From: Neospora caninum Liverpool
Taxonomy: Eukaryota; Apicomplexa; Conoidasida; Eucoccidiorida; Sarcocystidae
NCBI RefSeq assembly: GCF_000208865.1
Contig: NC_018391.1
Location: forward strand, 682,001 to 746,000
Direction of reading: 5' to 3'
Length of the DNA: 64,000 nt
The translations under genes were made by a program, and so were the position numbers. Below are positions 46,001 through 59,102 of the stretch, piece after piece. Every line of letters begins with the position of its first letter. The first letter of the stretch is position 1. Under the pieces are notes generated by a model. That model saw nothing but the letters and a program-made list of their open reading frames with translations, had not been told where the DNA came from and searched no databases.

Positions 46001-49000
46001 CGAACCTGCGCCCGCTCCCGCTCCTCTGAGGAAGCCGCCGCCTTGGCCAGCGCACTGCGCAGTCGGTCTAGTTCGCGCGCCTGAAACGTCTCCTGCTCGA
46101 GCGCCTCTTTGCGCGCCGCCTCGACCTCCTTCAACAAGTCTTGCAGCTGCTTCACTTGCCAGCGCTCTTCCTCCAGATCCTGGGCCAAGGCCGCGTGCCT
46201 GCGCCTGCTCTCTTCTTCCCGCTCGCGCAGCGCACCGACCGCGTCGCGTCGCTCCTGACGCAGCTTCTCGACGAGCACCAACAGATCGTCTTCTCGTGCG
46301 CTGTCTCCCCCTCCACCAGCCGCACTCGCCGACGCGCCCTCCTCGCTTTCCTGGCGCTCTCGAGACGCGAAAGACGAGCACGAGGCGCCCGGCGGAAGGA
46401 GCGGCAAGGCGAGGAGTCCCTCGAGAATCGCTCGCACACGCGCCAGCTGGCTTCTCCCCTGCTCGTCCCGGCGCCGGAGACTCTCCAGCGCACGTTCTGA
46501 GCTTTCCACTCGCGCCTCCGACGCCCGGCACCTGGTGTCGGCTGCCGCGAGCCGCTTCTCGAGTTCGACTGCCAAGTCCTGAGCAGATGCTGTCCGTTTC
46601 TCGCTCTCTTCCAACTCGCCGTGCAAGCGTTCGGCGTCTTCTCGCAGCTTCACCACCTGCGCGGCGTGAGTCTCCTGCAGCCGCACGACTTCCTGCTGCA
46701 AGCAGCTGATCCTGGCGTCGACGCCTTGTCTCTCTTGGTCTCGCTGCCGGCTCCTCTTCTCTAGCGCCCGCAACTGAGACCGCTGCGTCTCGAGAGCGTT
46801 CTTGAGAGACTCGTTTTCTCCCTGTACCTTCTCCGCCGCTTCTCGTTGCTTCCGCAGCGCCTCTTCGTGGTGTCTCGCCGCCGCCCGTTCTCTCTCTTCG
46901 GCTCCGGAGCGCAACCTCTCGTGTTCGTCCTCGAGAGCCTCTCTCAGATCGGCGACTTCTCTCTGAACACGCGCGAGTGCTTCTTCGCTCTCCTTCTTCT
47001 TCAGCTCCAGAGCCGCTCGCTCTCTCTCCGCCGTGCGGAGGCGTTCTTCTCGCTCGGCCAACTCCGCTCTGAGAGTCGCGTCGACGCGTTCGAGGTCTCG
47101 TCGAAGCCGCAGCGATTCTGCGTCTTTCTGCGCAGTTCTCTCGACGACCTCCTTCGTCGACATCTCCCGCTCTCGCTTGCTTCGCTCTCTGGCCTCGGCC
47201 AGTTCGCGCTGCGTCGATTGCAGCTCGGCCTCCAGATGCTCCATGCGGCTGTCTCGCTCCTCCAGAGCCGTCACGAGATCCCTCTTTTCTCTCTCTGCCT
47301 CGTGCATCTCCCTGACGAGCGCGACTTTTTCTCGCGCCTCTGCGTTCTTCCTCTCTTCCAGTTGCCTCGCCGTCTCCTGCAACGCTCTCTCTGTCTCCCG
47401 GAGCTCTCTCTCTTTCTCCCGCAGTGCGCGCGCCTTCTCCCGACGCACTTCCTCTTCCTCCAGCTGGGCCTGCGCGGCTTGCAGTTGGCCCTCGAGGCTC
47501 TCGACGACTTGTTGGTGTTCGTCGCGCGTCGCCTTGAGGGCGAGGACTTCTTCTTCCTGCCGATCCAATTCGTCGCGCAGCCGCTCCGCCTGCGCACTCC
47601 GCACCTGGAACTGTTCCCGCGCCTTGTGGAGGAGGTTCTCCACCTCTCTGAGGCGGGCCCCGACCTTTGCTGCGTCCGCCTCCGACCGCAGTCGCCGCCG
47701 GCCTGTCTCCTCCAGCTCTTTCTCCATCTGCAGGCACTGCTCCTTGAGTCGGTTGTTGAGTTTCCGCTCCGCCTCGAGGGCAGCCGTCGCGAAGGCTTCT
47801 TGCCGCGAGCATTCTTCGAGGCGGCTCATGAGCTTCTCTCTTGTCGCTTCCGCCTCTTCAACGGTTTTCCGGTGCGCGTCGACCTGCGCTCGCAGAAGCG
47901 AGACCCGTTCGCCGTCCGTTTCGCGCTGCTTGTACGACGCAGCGAGTTCTCTTTCGAGGGCCTCCGTTCTCTCTCTTGCCTGCTCGAGCATCCGCTGGGC
48001 GTGGGCAACCTCCGACTCCAGCGCAGCCACTGCCCCAGCGGAGACTCGCCTTCCTTCGCGAGTCGAAGACGCCAGGGAGGAGGCGCCCTGCGGCTCGCCG
48101 TCTCTCTCTCGGGCTTTGTTTCTCTCGCTCTCGAGAACTGCGGCCAGTTTCGCTTCGGCCGCGAGGCGCGCCCGTTGAACGCGGTCTCGGTCTTCTCGGA
48201 TGCGTGCGAGGGACGCCTCCGTCGCCTTCAGTTGCCTCTCCAGCGTCTCCAGGTAGACGAGACTCTCGGCCTTCTCTTCTTGCCAGGCCTTCCTTGCGCT
48301 CCCCTCCGTCTCCCTGTCTTCTCCAGGGTCGCGCCGCGCGTGTCTCTCGCGCTCCCGCAACGCCGCGAGGGAAAGGGCCAGACTCTCTCTCTCCTGCTCG
48401 GCAGTCTGCAGCCGGAGGAGGCTCTCTTCCTTCTCTCTTTGGAGACGGCTCAGTTCGCGCTCGAGAGCGACGACGCGGTCGAGTGTCTCTTCCCGCTCGC
48501 GCCGCGTCCTCTCCAGTCCACTCTGCAGCCTCTCGAGCTTCTCGATCTGCGTGACCTTCTCGCTGTCGGCTTCTCGGAGTGCCCGCCGACAGTCCCGGAG
48601 CTCCTGACTCAGTGTTCGCATCTCCTCCTCTAAATGGAGACACCTGTTTCGCGCGCCGTCGAGCTCGCCCTTGGACATCTGACTCTCCTGCCGGAGATGC
48701 AGACACTCGCTCTGAAGACTGTCTCGGCTGTCCGTCACGGTTTGCAGCGTCTTTCTCAGGTGGCTAAGTTCCTCCTGGAGAAGAGTGTCCCGAGGAGTGG
48801 AGAGAGCGGGAGCACGACGGTCCGGTGAGAGATCCGCGTCTTCTCCCGCTTCGTCCGCCCCGCGCTTGCCTGACGCAGTCTGGATGTTCCGCGTCTCTCC
48901 TGAAGAGCCCGGCTCGTCCCCTCCGCGAGACGAGAGCCTCCCGCCTTCTCCCTCGCCCTCTCCGGGTGACCTTTCGGCCTGGAGGCACGCGAGAGCCGCC

Positions 49001-52000
49001 TCCGCCGTCTGGGCGCGACGCGCTTGTGCGTCTCTCTCTCTCTCTGCTCGCTCCCTCCTTCGCGCTTCTTCTTCCTCACCGCGAAGCGCCTTCTCGAGAT
49101 GAACTTGCGTCTCTCTCCACTGACTCCGAACTTGGACGAGGTCTTCGTTCAAGTCTTTGCACCGGTCTTCCCACACGGTGCGACTCTCGGCCATTCGCGC
49201 CTTCACCTGATCGACTTCTTCTCGCCGTCTCTCTCTATCCTTCTCGCGCTCCTCCTGCTCCCGCTGCCGCTCTTGCTCGAGGACCGCGACGCGCTGCTCG
49301 AGCCGCGAGCGGGCTTCGCGCTCGTCCTCCAGCTGCCCGAGGAGCTTCAGCCGCTCCTCGCCCCGCGCCTTCTCCTGCTGCTCTCCCTTCTCTCTCTCCT
49401 CGCCCAGGGCCGCCTGCGTCTCTTGACACTGCGTGGCCCACCGCTTCGCCTCGGCCTCCAGCAGCCGCTTGGTCTCCTCGTGCACCTGGAGGCGTCCGCG
49501 CAACGTTTCCAGGGAACTCTGGAGAGCTCGGCACTCCTCCTCCAGCGCAGCTCGGTCCAGGACGAAGGTCGCCTCGACGTCCTCTTTCTGAAGCTCCACC
49601 TTTTGCCTCTTTGCCTTCTCAGCCTCGAGATCCGTCTCGAGCTTGTCGTGGCGCTCTCGCGTCTCCTCCATTTCCCTCTGCAGCAGCTGAAAGGCGCTGT
49701 CTCGCTCGCGCTGGAGCGCAGTCGCCTCCTCGATCTGCTGCCGCAGGAGAAGCACGCGGTGGGCATGCGAGTCCTTCTCTCTTCGAGTCTGCTTCAGTGC
49801 CGTCTTCAACTCGTCGACTGCGCTGCGGATCCGCTCCAAGTAGCTCTCCTGAACCCGCTGCTGAATGTCGCGCTCTTGCAGCGCCTCGACAAGCTGTCGT
49901 TCGCGCTCCTCCTGTTCCCGTTCGCTCCGCTTCGTCGACGCCTCGCCCTCTCTCTCGGCCTCCATCTTGTCGAGGCGGCGCTGGAGACTCTCCGAGAGAA
50001 TCTGCAGGCGCCGCACTTCCTTCTCTGCCTCTTCTTTCTGGTTCTGCGCGTCCAAACACCCGACCTCTGCGCGCTGGAGTTCCGCCCTCAGCGCCTCGCG
50101 CTCGATCTCCCCGTCTTGACACTGCTGCTCGAGAAGCCGGATGCGACTCTCGAGCCTCTCTTCGCGCTCTCTCGCCTCTCGCTCGGATTCTCCCGCAACC
50201 TGGTGCCCGTGCGTGATGAGCCGCTGCTGCTCCTGCTGACTCTCCAGCTTCCGGCCGAGGTCTTCAATCACCGCCTGGAGCATCTCGGTTTGTTTCTGGA
50301 ACACGACGGTCTGCCGAGCGAGCGCCGAGCCTCTGGAGTCGTGCAGCGACGCGCCCTCGTCGGACGGCCGGACATCTCCGTCCCGCGGCGACTGGCGGTC
50401 TCCGGTTCCTCGTCTGCTCGGGCCTTCAGCCGAGGCGCGCTGCGCTTCGCAAGGGGCTTCCCCGCATTCTTCCTCGCGTTGCTTCTCCAGCATCTCCGCG
50501 ACCTTCGCTTGGTACTCGCGGCACCGTCTGTGGAGCTCGGACGCCTGCGCGCGGGTCTCCTCCTGAAGGGCGAGCAGCTTCTCAATCCGTCGCTGCGCTC
50601 TCTCCAGTTCGGTCGCTTTGATCTCGCCTTCTTCCTTCTCGCGCTGGACCTCGCGGGACAGCTCGGCGAGCTCGCGACGCAGACTGGCGCAGTGCTGCGC
50701 GTTTCGGTCTCGCGACTCCGACGCCGTCTTCAACGCAGCCTCGAGAGCGCGACATCGCCGCTCCGTCAGCGCGCGCGCCGAAGAGAGAGACGCCTCCATT
50801 CGCTCCTGGACACTGTCTCCGCCTCGCTCGCGACCGCCGCCCGGGAACGGCCCGAGGGCAGCGCCTGCGCTGCTGCTTGCCAAGGTGAGGAACTGACGCT
50901 GGAGAGCTTCGTCTTTGACCTTCAGAACGGCGAGCTCGTCTTGCGCCCGACACACTTCTTCCTTGGCGAGCGCCGCGGCGAGCTGCGCTTCGGCGAGTTG
51001 CTTGGTCAACTCCGCGGCGTCGCGCTGGCGCTTCTCGCTCTCGGCCTGCAGCCGCGTGCGCTCCCGGGACCACTCCATCACTTCTCGCTCGCGGACTTGC
51101 TGCATTTCCTGGACGCGTTGCTCGGCCAGTCTCAGGTCGACGCGGTTCTTCTGCTCTTCACGCTGGAGCTGAACCAGCAACTCCTCCGTCGACACATGCG
51201 CCTCTGCCCAGGTCTGCTGGAACCGGCGCTGCATTTCCGCTTCGCGCTGGAGAACGCCCTCGAGCTCCTGCCGCGTCGCCTCCTCCCGAGCCTGCAGACT
51301 CCGGTTCTCTTGCTCAAGACCCTGTGCGCGCGTCTCGAGGGCGCGGAGCTCCGCCTCCAGAGCCCCGCATCGACTCCTCAGCTGGCTGGTCTCCTCTCGA
51401 CTTTGCTGCTCGGCCGACTGCCACGCGCGCTCGCGCCCCGTCAGCTCGGCGCGGGAGAGTTCCAGCTGCCTCTGGAGGCTCTGCGCCTGGTTCTGCGTCT
51501 CGCCGAGAGTCTCTCTGAGCATTTGCTCGTGCTCCTCCGCTTGTCGGCGGCAGTCCGCGAGCGCCGACTCGAGCACTCGTTTGATGCTTCCGCTCTCTTC
51601 TTGCAGCTGCGCAATCTTCGCTTCGTACCGACTCTCTTTCGCCTGCAACTCCGTCACTGCGCTGCAGCTCCGATTCATCGAGTCGCGCGCGTCGGCCAGC
51701 TGCTGCTGCAGACTCGCAATGAACCCCTCGCGCTCCCGCACCTTCTCCTCGACAGACGCGAGAGCCGCCTGCAGGCTGTCCGTCTTGCCGCGCCACTCTG
51801 CCTCAGCTGTCTGCCGCGACGCGTCGCGGGCCCCCACGAGCGCCCGCAGCTCCTGCTGTCGCTGCTGACTTTCGTTGACCAGCTTCTCCCAGAACTCGCG
51901 CTGAGACGCGTGGCGCTCTCTCTCGGCTTGGTACTGCATCTGCACGTGCGACAGCTCGGTCTCCGCCCGACTCTTCTCCGCGCAGAGCTGCTCCAGCCGC

Positions 52001-55000
52001 TGGAGATGCTCGTCGACTTGCAATTGGAAGAGCCGCTTCTCGCTCTCGGCGTCTCCCAACTGTTTCGTCAGCGTCGCCACTTCCGCTGCGCCCTGCTCCA
52101 GCCGGTCGTGTAGGCGCTTCAGCTCGCCACGAAGAACCTCCTGCTCCGTCCGAGTCGCTGCGATCTCCCCAACTGTCTCTTCGCGCCGCCTGCGACACTC
52201 CTCCTGCAGTCTGCAGATCTCTTCTTCTCTCCCCTGCAACTCGTGTTCCAGTCGCTCGCGCTCCGCTTCGCGTTCCTGGACCTCCTCCTCCATTCTCTGC
52301 TTCTCCTCTGCCCAGCGTTCCATGTCTCCCAGCAGCCGCAGGCGCTGCTCATCACTTCTTTCTCGTGCTTCCCGCTCTTCCTCGCACCTCTCGCGCTCCG
52401 CCTGCAGCGCCTCCTCCTGAGCTCGCTGCGCCGCCTCGCCTCGCTCTCGCTCGTCCCTCGCCTTCGCCTCCAACTCCCGCAAGCAACTCTCCAGACGCGC
52501 CTGGGCGGCCTCCGCAGCCTGCCCTCGCGCGCGCTCGGCTTCCACCTGCTCTTGCGCCTCTGCGAGCTGCGCCTGGACGCTGTGGAGACTTCGCTCCAAG
52601 TCGTCAACCTCTGCATGCAGTCTCGCCACTTGCTGGCTGACCTCGTCTCTGGCCTTCTCCGCTTCCCCTTGGCGCTCGATTGCATCGGCGCGCGCCTCCG
52701 TCGTGTCCACAAGTTCCTTTCGGAGTTTCGCCACTTCGCGCTTCTCTTGGTGCAGCTGCTCCTGCATGCTCTGAAGCTCTTCGCGGAGCGCGTTTTCGTT
52801 CTCTCGCACGCGGGCCTTCTTCGCTTCGCTCTGCTCCGTAGTGCTTGCGAGTTGCTGTGAAAACTCCAGGTGTTGGTCTCGCAGCAGGCGGGTCTTCTCC
52901 TCGTTCTCCTTCTCGAGCCTCTTCACCTGCTCGGCGAGCGCGCGCTGTTCTTCGCGCGCATTCTCGACTGCGCCGCGCTCATCGGCCAGGAGGCCCTCGC
53001 AGAGAACTCGGGCGCGCGCTGCTGCAGCTGCGGCCGCCTCGGCTTCTTCCCGGTGTCTTTGTTCCACTTGGAGCTTCTGTTGCATCGCGAAGAGTTCGTG
53101 TTCCATTTCCCGTTGCTTCTCTCGAATGTCGTGGAGCCGCTCCTCTTCTTGGATTCGTCTCTGGTGGAGTCTGAGATGCAGTTCGTGGAGCTCGCCTTCG
53201 TACTCCCGGACCCGCTTCTCGCGCTCTTTCTCCCGCTCTTCTTCCCTCCTCTGGGACGCCTCTTCTCGCCTCCGCGCCTCCTCTTCGACCTGCGCCAGGC
53301 GCTCCTCGCAGCTCTGCAGCTGACTGGCTTTCTCCGCGACAGCCTCCTGCTGCTCTCTCCACCGCTCTTCCCACTCTTGCCGCTCACGCGCCCGCTCCTT
53401 CGCTTCTTGGGCTCGGGCTGCGTCGACCTCCCGCTGCATGCGCTCTAGTTCGTCTCGGTCTCGCGTCTCGCGCTCCAGAACGCGGTCGCGCCACGCCTCT
53501 GCCTCCTTCGCCTCGCGCTCTCTCTCCTCCGTCAGCCTCTCGACTTTCTTCTCCAACTCGCCCCGGAGACTCTCTGCCGCCTCCCACTGCTGCCTCTCTC
53601 GCTCTTCCTTCTCGAGATGCGCCGCCTGCAGATCTCGTGTCTCGCGCCGGATTTCCGCCACTTCGCCCTGCAGCTCGGCGAGCTTCTCCCGCAGCTTGTC
53701 TCGCTCCCCGACGACTGCCGTCAGCTCCTCTAAGGCGGCGTTGTAGCGCTCCACGAGCGTCTGGAGCTGCCGCGCCGTCGCGCGATGTCTCTCTTCTCTC
53801 TCTTCTTCTTCGTTCTCGCACTCCTGCAGAGACGCATCCAACTCACGCGCCGCCTGGACTTGTCTCTCGAGCTGTCGCCGGAAGTTTTCCTCCATTGTCT
53901 TTTGCTCTTCGCGCTTCTCCTGCAGCAAGGTCTGGAGCGTCCTCACGTCCTCCTCCGCTCGCATGCGCTCCTCCTCCAAGCGCGCATGCAGGAACTGCTG
54001 ATGGCGCGCCTCCTGCCTCTCCAGGGAAGCCGCGTACTCCTTCCTCGCCGCCTCGTGTCCTGCTTTCTGCTCCTGGAGCTCCTTCTCGCGGGCGTCCAGC
54101 TTCGCCTTCTGCTCGGCGAGCTCCCGCCGCAGATGCGCCTGCTGCCGCTCCACAGTCTTCTTCTGCTCCTCTTGATCCTCGAGGCGCTGCAGCAGTTCTC
54201 CAACGCGCTCCTCCTTCTCTTGCTTCGCCCTCTCCAGATTCTCGACTCGCCGCTGCTGCTTCTCCTCCCTCTCGCGATCTGCCTGTCGCTCTCGCTCCCT
54301 TTCTCGCTCGCGTTCCGAGCACAAGCGCTCGAGTTCTTCGCGGCGGCGAGCCTCCGAAAGCGCCAATTGCACCTTTTCGTCCTCGCAGTCCAGCAACTTC
54401 CTCTGCACGGCCTCCAAACGCTCCAGAAGCTCCGCTGCATGCGCCTCCGCGGACTGGCGGCGGCGCTCCTCGCCAGCGAGTTGTTCGCGATGCAACAGCA
54501 GTCGCTGCTCCGCTGCATTCTTCGCGAGGAGTGCCTCGTGCCGCTCTTCGTTCTGCGACACACAGCGCAGTGGGCGAAGGAAACCAGGGAAACGCATGCA
54601 GCCCGCCACCGGAAGAGCCCGCGAGGCCCAAGCCAGAACAGTCGACAGCGCACTGGACTCAAAGGAAGACCAACAGGGCGGGGAGACAAATCGAGACGAC
54701 CAGACTCTCCCCATGAGACACGCCCGTCGAGCTACAGACACACAGGACCGAACCGCTTGCCGCAGGGGTACGCAAGCTCAATAGGAATTCCTTGAAAAAC
54801 CCACCCGGCTCCCAAATCCCACGAAGCAGACACATCCCCGTGAAATAAAGAAGTAAACTCAAAGAATTACAAGCGCCTTATTGCCCTCAAAGTCGGCATC
54901 TACTTCCATGCTGGCATACTCATATATATACCCGTGCGTATGTCTATACGTATTTGAGCGTGTGAGCATATATATATATATATATATATATATTTCCATG

Positions 55001-55030
55001 TATACAGATGTGTATATATATGTTGATATG

Positions 55031-55063
<33 letters not shown>

Positions 55064-58000
55064 CGAAGAGGATAAGCCGACATAGAAGGTTATATACGTC
55101 TGCCGCCTCTCTCCAGTGAGCACATTCTCGCCAGCCTCCCGTCCTCGCTTGTCCGTTCCCGTTTCGGCTCTTACCAGTTGCAGCAGGCGGGCGTTCTGTT
55201 CTCTCTGCTTCTCCTCTTGCTCTTCGATCTGGCGACAGAGTTGCGTCTCCCTTCGCTGCGCCTCCTGGATTTCCTGGTCCTTCACGCTGCACTGCTGCGC
55301 GACGCGGGCGAGTCGGTCAGCTTGGTCTTTCACGCGCGCCACAGTCTGTCGCAGCCGCTCCTCGACATCCCTCTTTTCTTCTTCGGTCTTGCTCAGCACC
55401 TCTCTGCTGTCCTCGGCCGCCTTCTCCAGCGCCGCCACGCGACCAGTGAAGGCCCGACACTGGCTCTGCAGCTGTTCCACCTCCCGTCGCAGGTTCGCAG
55501 CGAGCGTCTCCTCGCCGGGTGTCCCAGGGAGCTCAGCAGGGAATTCCTGGACCGAGGAGAAGGAGGAAGACAGCGAGCATGCAGACGGCTGCTCCAGCGA
55601 CGATACCGCCAAGTCCTCGAAGGCCCCGACAGCGTCGCCCAAACCCTCGGAGCTACAGCCTTCCTCCTCTCCCTCACGCGCCGCTCTGGGAGTTCGCGCC
55701 TCCGGTTCACCGGCCACGGTCTCGAGCTCTTTCACTTCGAGATGCAGCGAGCCTGGTTCCGCCGCGCGCTCCTTCGCCGCCAGCGGGTCGCGGAGATCCG
55801 CCAGCTCCGACTCCAAGCGCACCACCTCAGCCTCGAGAAACGCGATTCTCGCCACGAATTCGCTCTTCCCCTGCGCGTGGGACTGCGTCATGTGTTCCTG
55901 GAGCTTCTGGTAGAAATCTTGCATCTCGGAAATGCGCATCTCCGCCGCAGCCTCGGCCTCCTGACGCGCCTTCCCGAGCGCCTCCTCGTGCGCAGCCTCG
56001 CGCCTCCGCAGCGCGTCTTCATGCAGCCGCTCCAGCTCGCCCTTTGCTTCTCTCGCCTTCTCGAGGTCCTCGCGAGTTCTCGCCTCCAGGCGCTCGACCT
56101 CGCTCCGGAGCTTCTGCGTCTCTGTGATGAGGGCGTTCTCTGCCTCCGCGTGCTCGTGCTCCATCTTCGCCTGGAGGTTCTCGTAGAATTCCTGGATCTC
56201 CGAAATGTGGACTTCTGCAGCGTCTTCCGCTGCCTTGCGGGCCTTCGCGAGCTCCGCCTCGAACGCCTGCTCATGCCGCAGCGCCTCCTCGTGGAGCGTG
56301 AGCAGTCTCGCCTTCTCTGCCCGCAGCGTCTCGAGCTCCTGCTCTGCAATCGCGAGGCGCTGCTGCAAGGCCTCTGCGCAGTCCTCGTTGCCAGCGGTCG
56401 CTGCGCCGGACGCGCCCCGAACGCAGCCTGTCTCCTCGTCCGGCTGGGATGTACGCGCCATCTCGAGGGCGTCGGCGAGTTCCTCGCACCGCGCCCGGAG
56501 CTCGGAGCTCGTGCGGCACTGCTCTTGCAACTTCTCTGTCGTCTGATACAGATGCTTCGTCAACGTTCGCCGCTGTTCCTCGAGCTCGGCCTGCGCGTGC
56601 TCCAACTCCTCGACGCGTCCGACGAGAATCTCGTAGTCTTCTGCCGCCTGTAGCTCTTCTGCCGAGACCGCCGCCTCTCTCGCGGGCGTCGCCTCTGTCT
56701 CCACTCCTCTGGGGGTCGCCTCTGTCTCCTCTCTTCTGGGCGTCGCCTCTGTCTCCTCTCTTCTGGGCGTCGCCTCGCTTCCTGTCTCCTCCACTGGGGC
56801 TTCCTGGTCTCCGTCCTCGCCAGTCTCGTTCCGCTCTTCCTGGCCCTCGCTCCCCGTTCCGCGCCTCTTCCTTTCTTGTAACACGCGGAGACGCCGAGCC
56901 TTGTGTTCCTCCACGACGCGAATCATCCGGTGGAGCTGTGCGCGCGCGTCGAATGCCTCCCTCTGTAGGGCGACGTAGCTGCCCTCGAATTCCTTCATGG
57001 CTGCTTGGTGCTCGTCCTCCTTCTCTTCCCACTCGCGCACAGTCTCGAGCAGCTTCTTGTTCTCGATTTCCTGGAAGTTCACAACTCGCCGGAGCTCTTC
57101 GATTTCCTCCTCGAGACGCGCGTGCGCCGCCTGGGTAGTCGCCTGCCGGTCCAAACGCTCTCGCAAACTCTCCATCTCCTCCCGGTTCACAGCCACTTCC
57201 CCCCGCAAATGCTGGACCTCCTCCTCACTCATCTTCAGCGTCTCCTCCTTCTCGATCTCTCTGCGGAGCCCCGCGTCCCTCTCTTCGACGCGGCTGGTCT
57301 CCGCCGCCTTCCTGTCCTCTTCCAGAGCCGCCAGAGCGGCCTCGCACTCGCGGACTTTCTCGCGAGTCGCAAGCAGCTCCGCCTCTGTCGCTGCGAGGTC
57401 AGCGGCGAGACGCGCCTTCTCTTCAATCTGTGCTCGCCGCGCCTCCTCTTCAATCTCTGCTCGCCGCGCCTCCTCTTCAATCTCTGCTCGCCGCGCCTCC
57501 TCTTCACGCTCTGCTCGCCGCGCCTCCTCTTCACGCTCCGCTTGCCGCATCTCCTCTCTCTGCCTCGCTTCCTCGGTTTGTTGTCGAGCCTCTCTAGCCT
57601 TGGCCTCGGCGAGTTGCTCTTCGAGTTGCGCCTTCGCCTCCTTCTCGACAAGTAGCGCGCGGCCGAGCTCGGCAACTTCATCTTCCCTCGCCCTCAGCTT
57701 CTCCGCCAGCGCCTCGCCATCGGAGAGGCCCTCGCTCTCTCCGCGGGCGACCGCGTCGGCGCCACGCAGCGCGGCCACAAGCTCTTCCTTTTCCGTCGCC
57801 GCGGCTTCCAACAGGCCAGTCAACACCACCAACTGGTTCCCGAGCTCTTTGCATATCTCCTCCGCTTCGCGTTTCTTCTCGGCGGTCGCCTCCAGCTCTC
57901 TCCGCAGGTTCGCCTCTCGCGTTTCGCCTGGCGAGTCCACAGACGCTCTCCTCGGCGGCCGATCGCTTTCTTCGTCCCCGAAGAGCGACAACGACGAAGA

Positions 58001-59061
58001 CAGAGAGGACCCAAGAGAAGGCGCATCTCGAGAGGAACGCGCATCGTCCTGGGATCGCCCCCCGCGTCTTCCAACCCGCCTTCTCTCTCTCTTCTCAGCC
58101 AAGCGCCAAGTCTGCTCCGTCTTCCACTTCGTCTCTAAGTCGCGGCAGGCGGCCTCTGCAGCGGCGCAGTTTTCCGAGAGATCCTGCAGTCTCGTCTCCA
58201 GTTCCGCTTTCTGCTGCGCGAGACTCTCGCAGTCCGCGAGTGCCTTCTTCCACCGCGCATGCAGTTCGCGGTTCTCCTTCCCTAGCCGCTCGTCGCTGGG
58301 GTCCGCGGAATGGCCTCTAGACGCCAGACTCCGCTGATGCGCCTCGCGCTCTGCCTCCCACTCCTGGTGCTGTCGCTCCATGCCGTTCGTCATCGCTTCG
58401 AGACGCTGAGCGAGCTCGGCACACATCTCTTGCAGCGCGTCTCTTTCGCGGATGAGCCTTTCGAGTTGCGCGGCGACGTCGCTCTCACCTTCTCGACTCG
58501 GCGCGGGGACAGAGACACTCTCGGCTGGCGCGAGGAACACGTGGGACGCGCTCTCTCGTTCTCGCTCTAGGAGACGCGCGTTCGCCTCTGCAGTCTGTAG
58601 GCGGTTCACCAAGTCGCGTACGGTCACCTTCAAATCGCTGAGCTCGCTCGCCACCGCGTCTCTCTCGGCCGTCCTTTCTGCATGCGCCGCTGCTAGCGCC
58701 TCGCCCTCCGCCACCAGCTCCTCGACGCGGCGCTCCAGGCGCCAGTTGTCCTCCTGGGCTGCAGAGACGCGAGACGTCTCGCGCTCCAGAAGCTTCGGAA
58801 ACGCGGCTCTTTCTTCCATCTTCTGGTCCAGCGCGAGGCTCCGCAGCCGCCACGAGGCGCCGTGCAGCGACTGCGCCATCCCCGCATCAGGCCGGCACAC
58901 GGAGAAAACACCCGCATTCCACACGTCTCTCTCCACAAAGTAGGCACATGCAGACGGAAAGACGTTCAAACACAAACGTAAAGACCTTAGAATTTGCGGT
59001 CGCACACGGACCCACGACACAGAAACGTAGAGTTCCAATTCACGACGCCCCCCCGCACACC

Positions 59062-59102
<41 letters not shown>

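Larger units (their letters stand above)
55175..58870 (-). other. 3,696-nt exon of the giant coiled-coil gene
   Basis: 1232 codons, phase 0 at both ends, acceptor GGCGCAG and donor CTG/GTAAGA. Begins SLHGASWRLRSLALDQ and ends EQNARLLQL, which reads on smoothly into NEERHEALL of the next exon. Contains two short acidic tandem repeats and Ser/Asp-rich breaks at residues equivalent to 57.95-58.05 kb and 55.55-55.7 kb, probably hinges between coiled-coil rods. Confidence 0.9.

Noticed and set aside
44000..54800. Plus-strand open frames up to 1029 codons (49024-52113, 46846-48633, 48825-50216 and others) opposite the giant gene
   Set aside because: They are Leu/Ser/Arg-rich mirror images of Glu/Gln/Arg coiled-coil codons, lack splice partners and have no recognisable domain; the minus strand is clearly the coding one.
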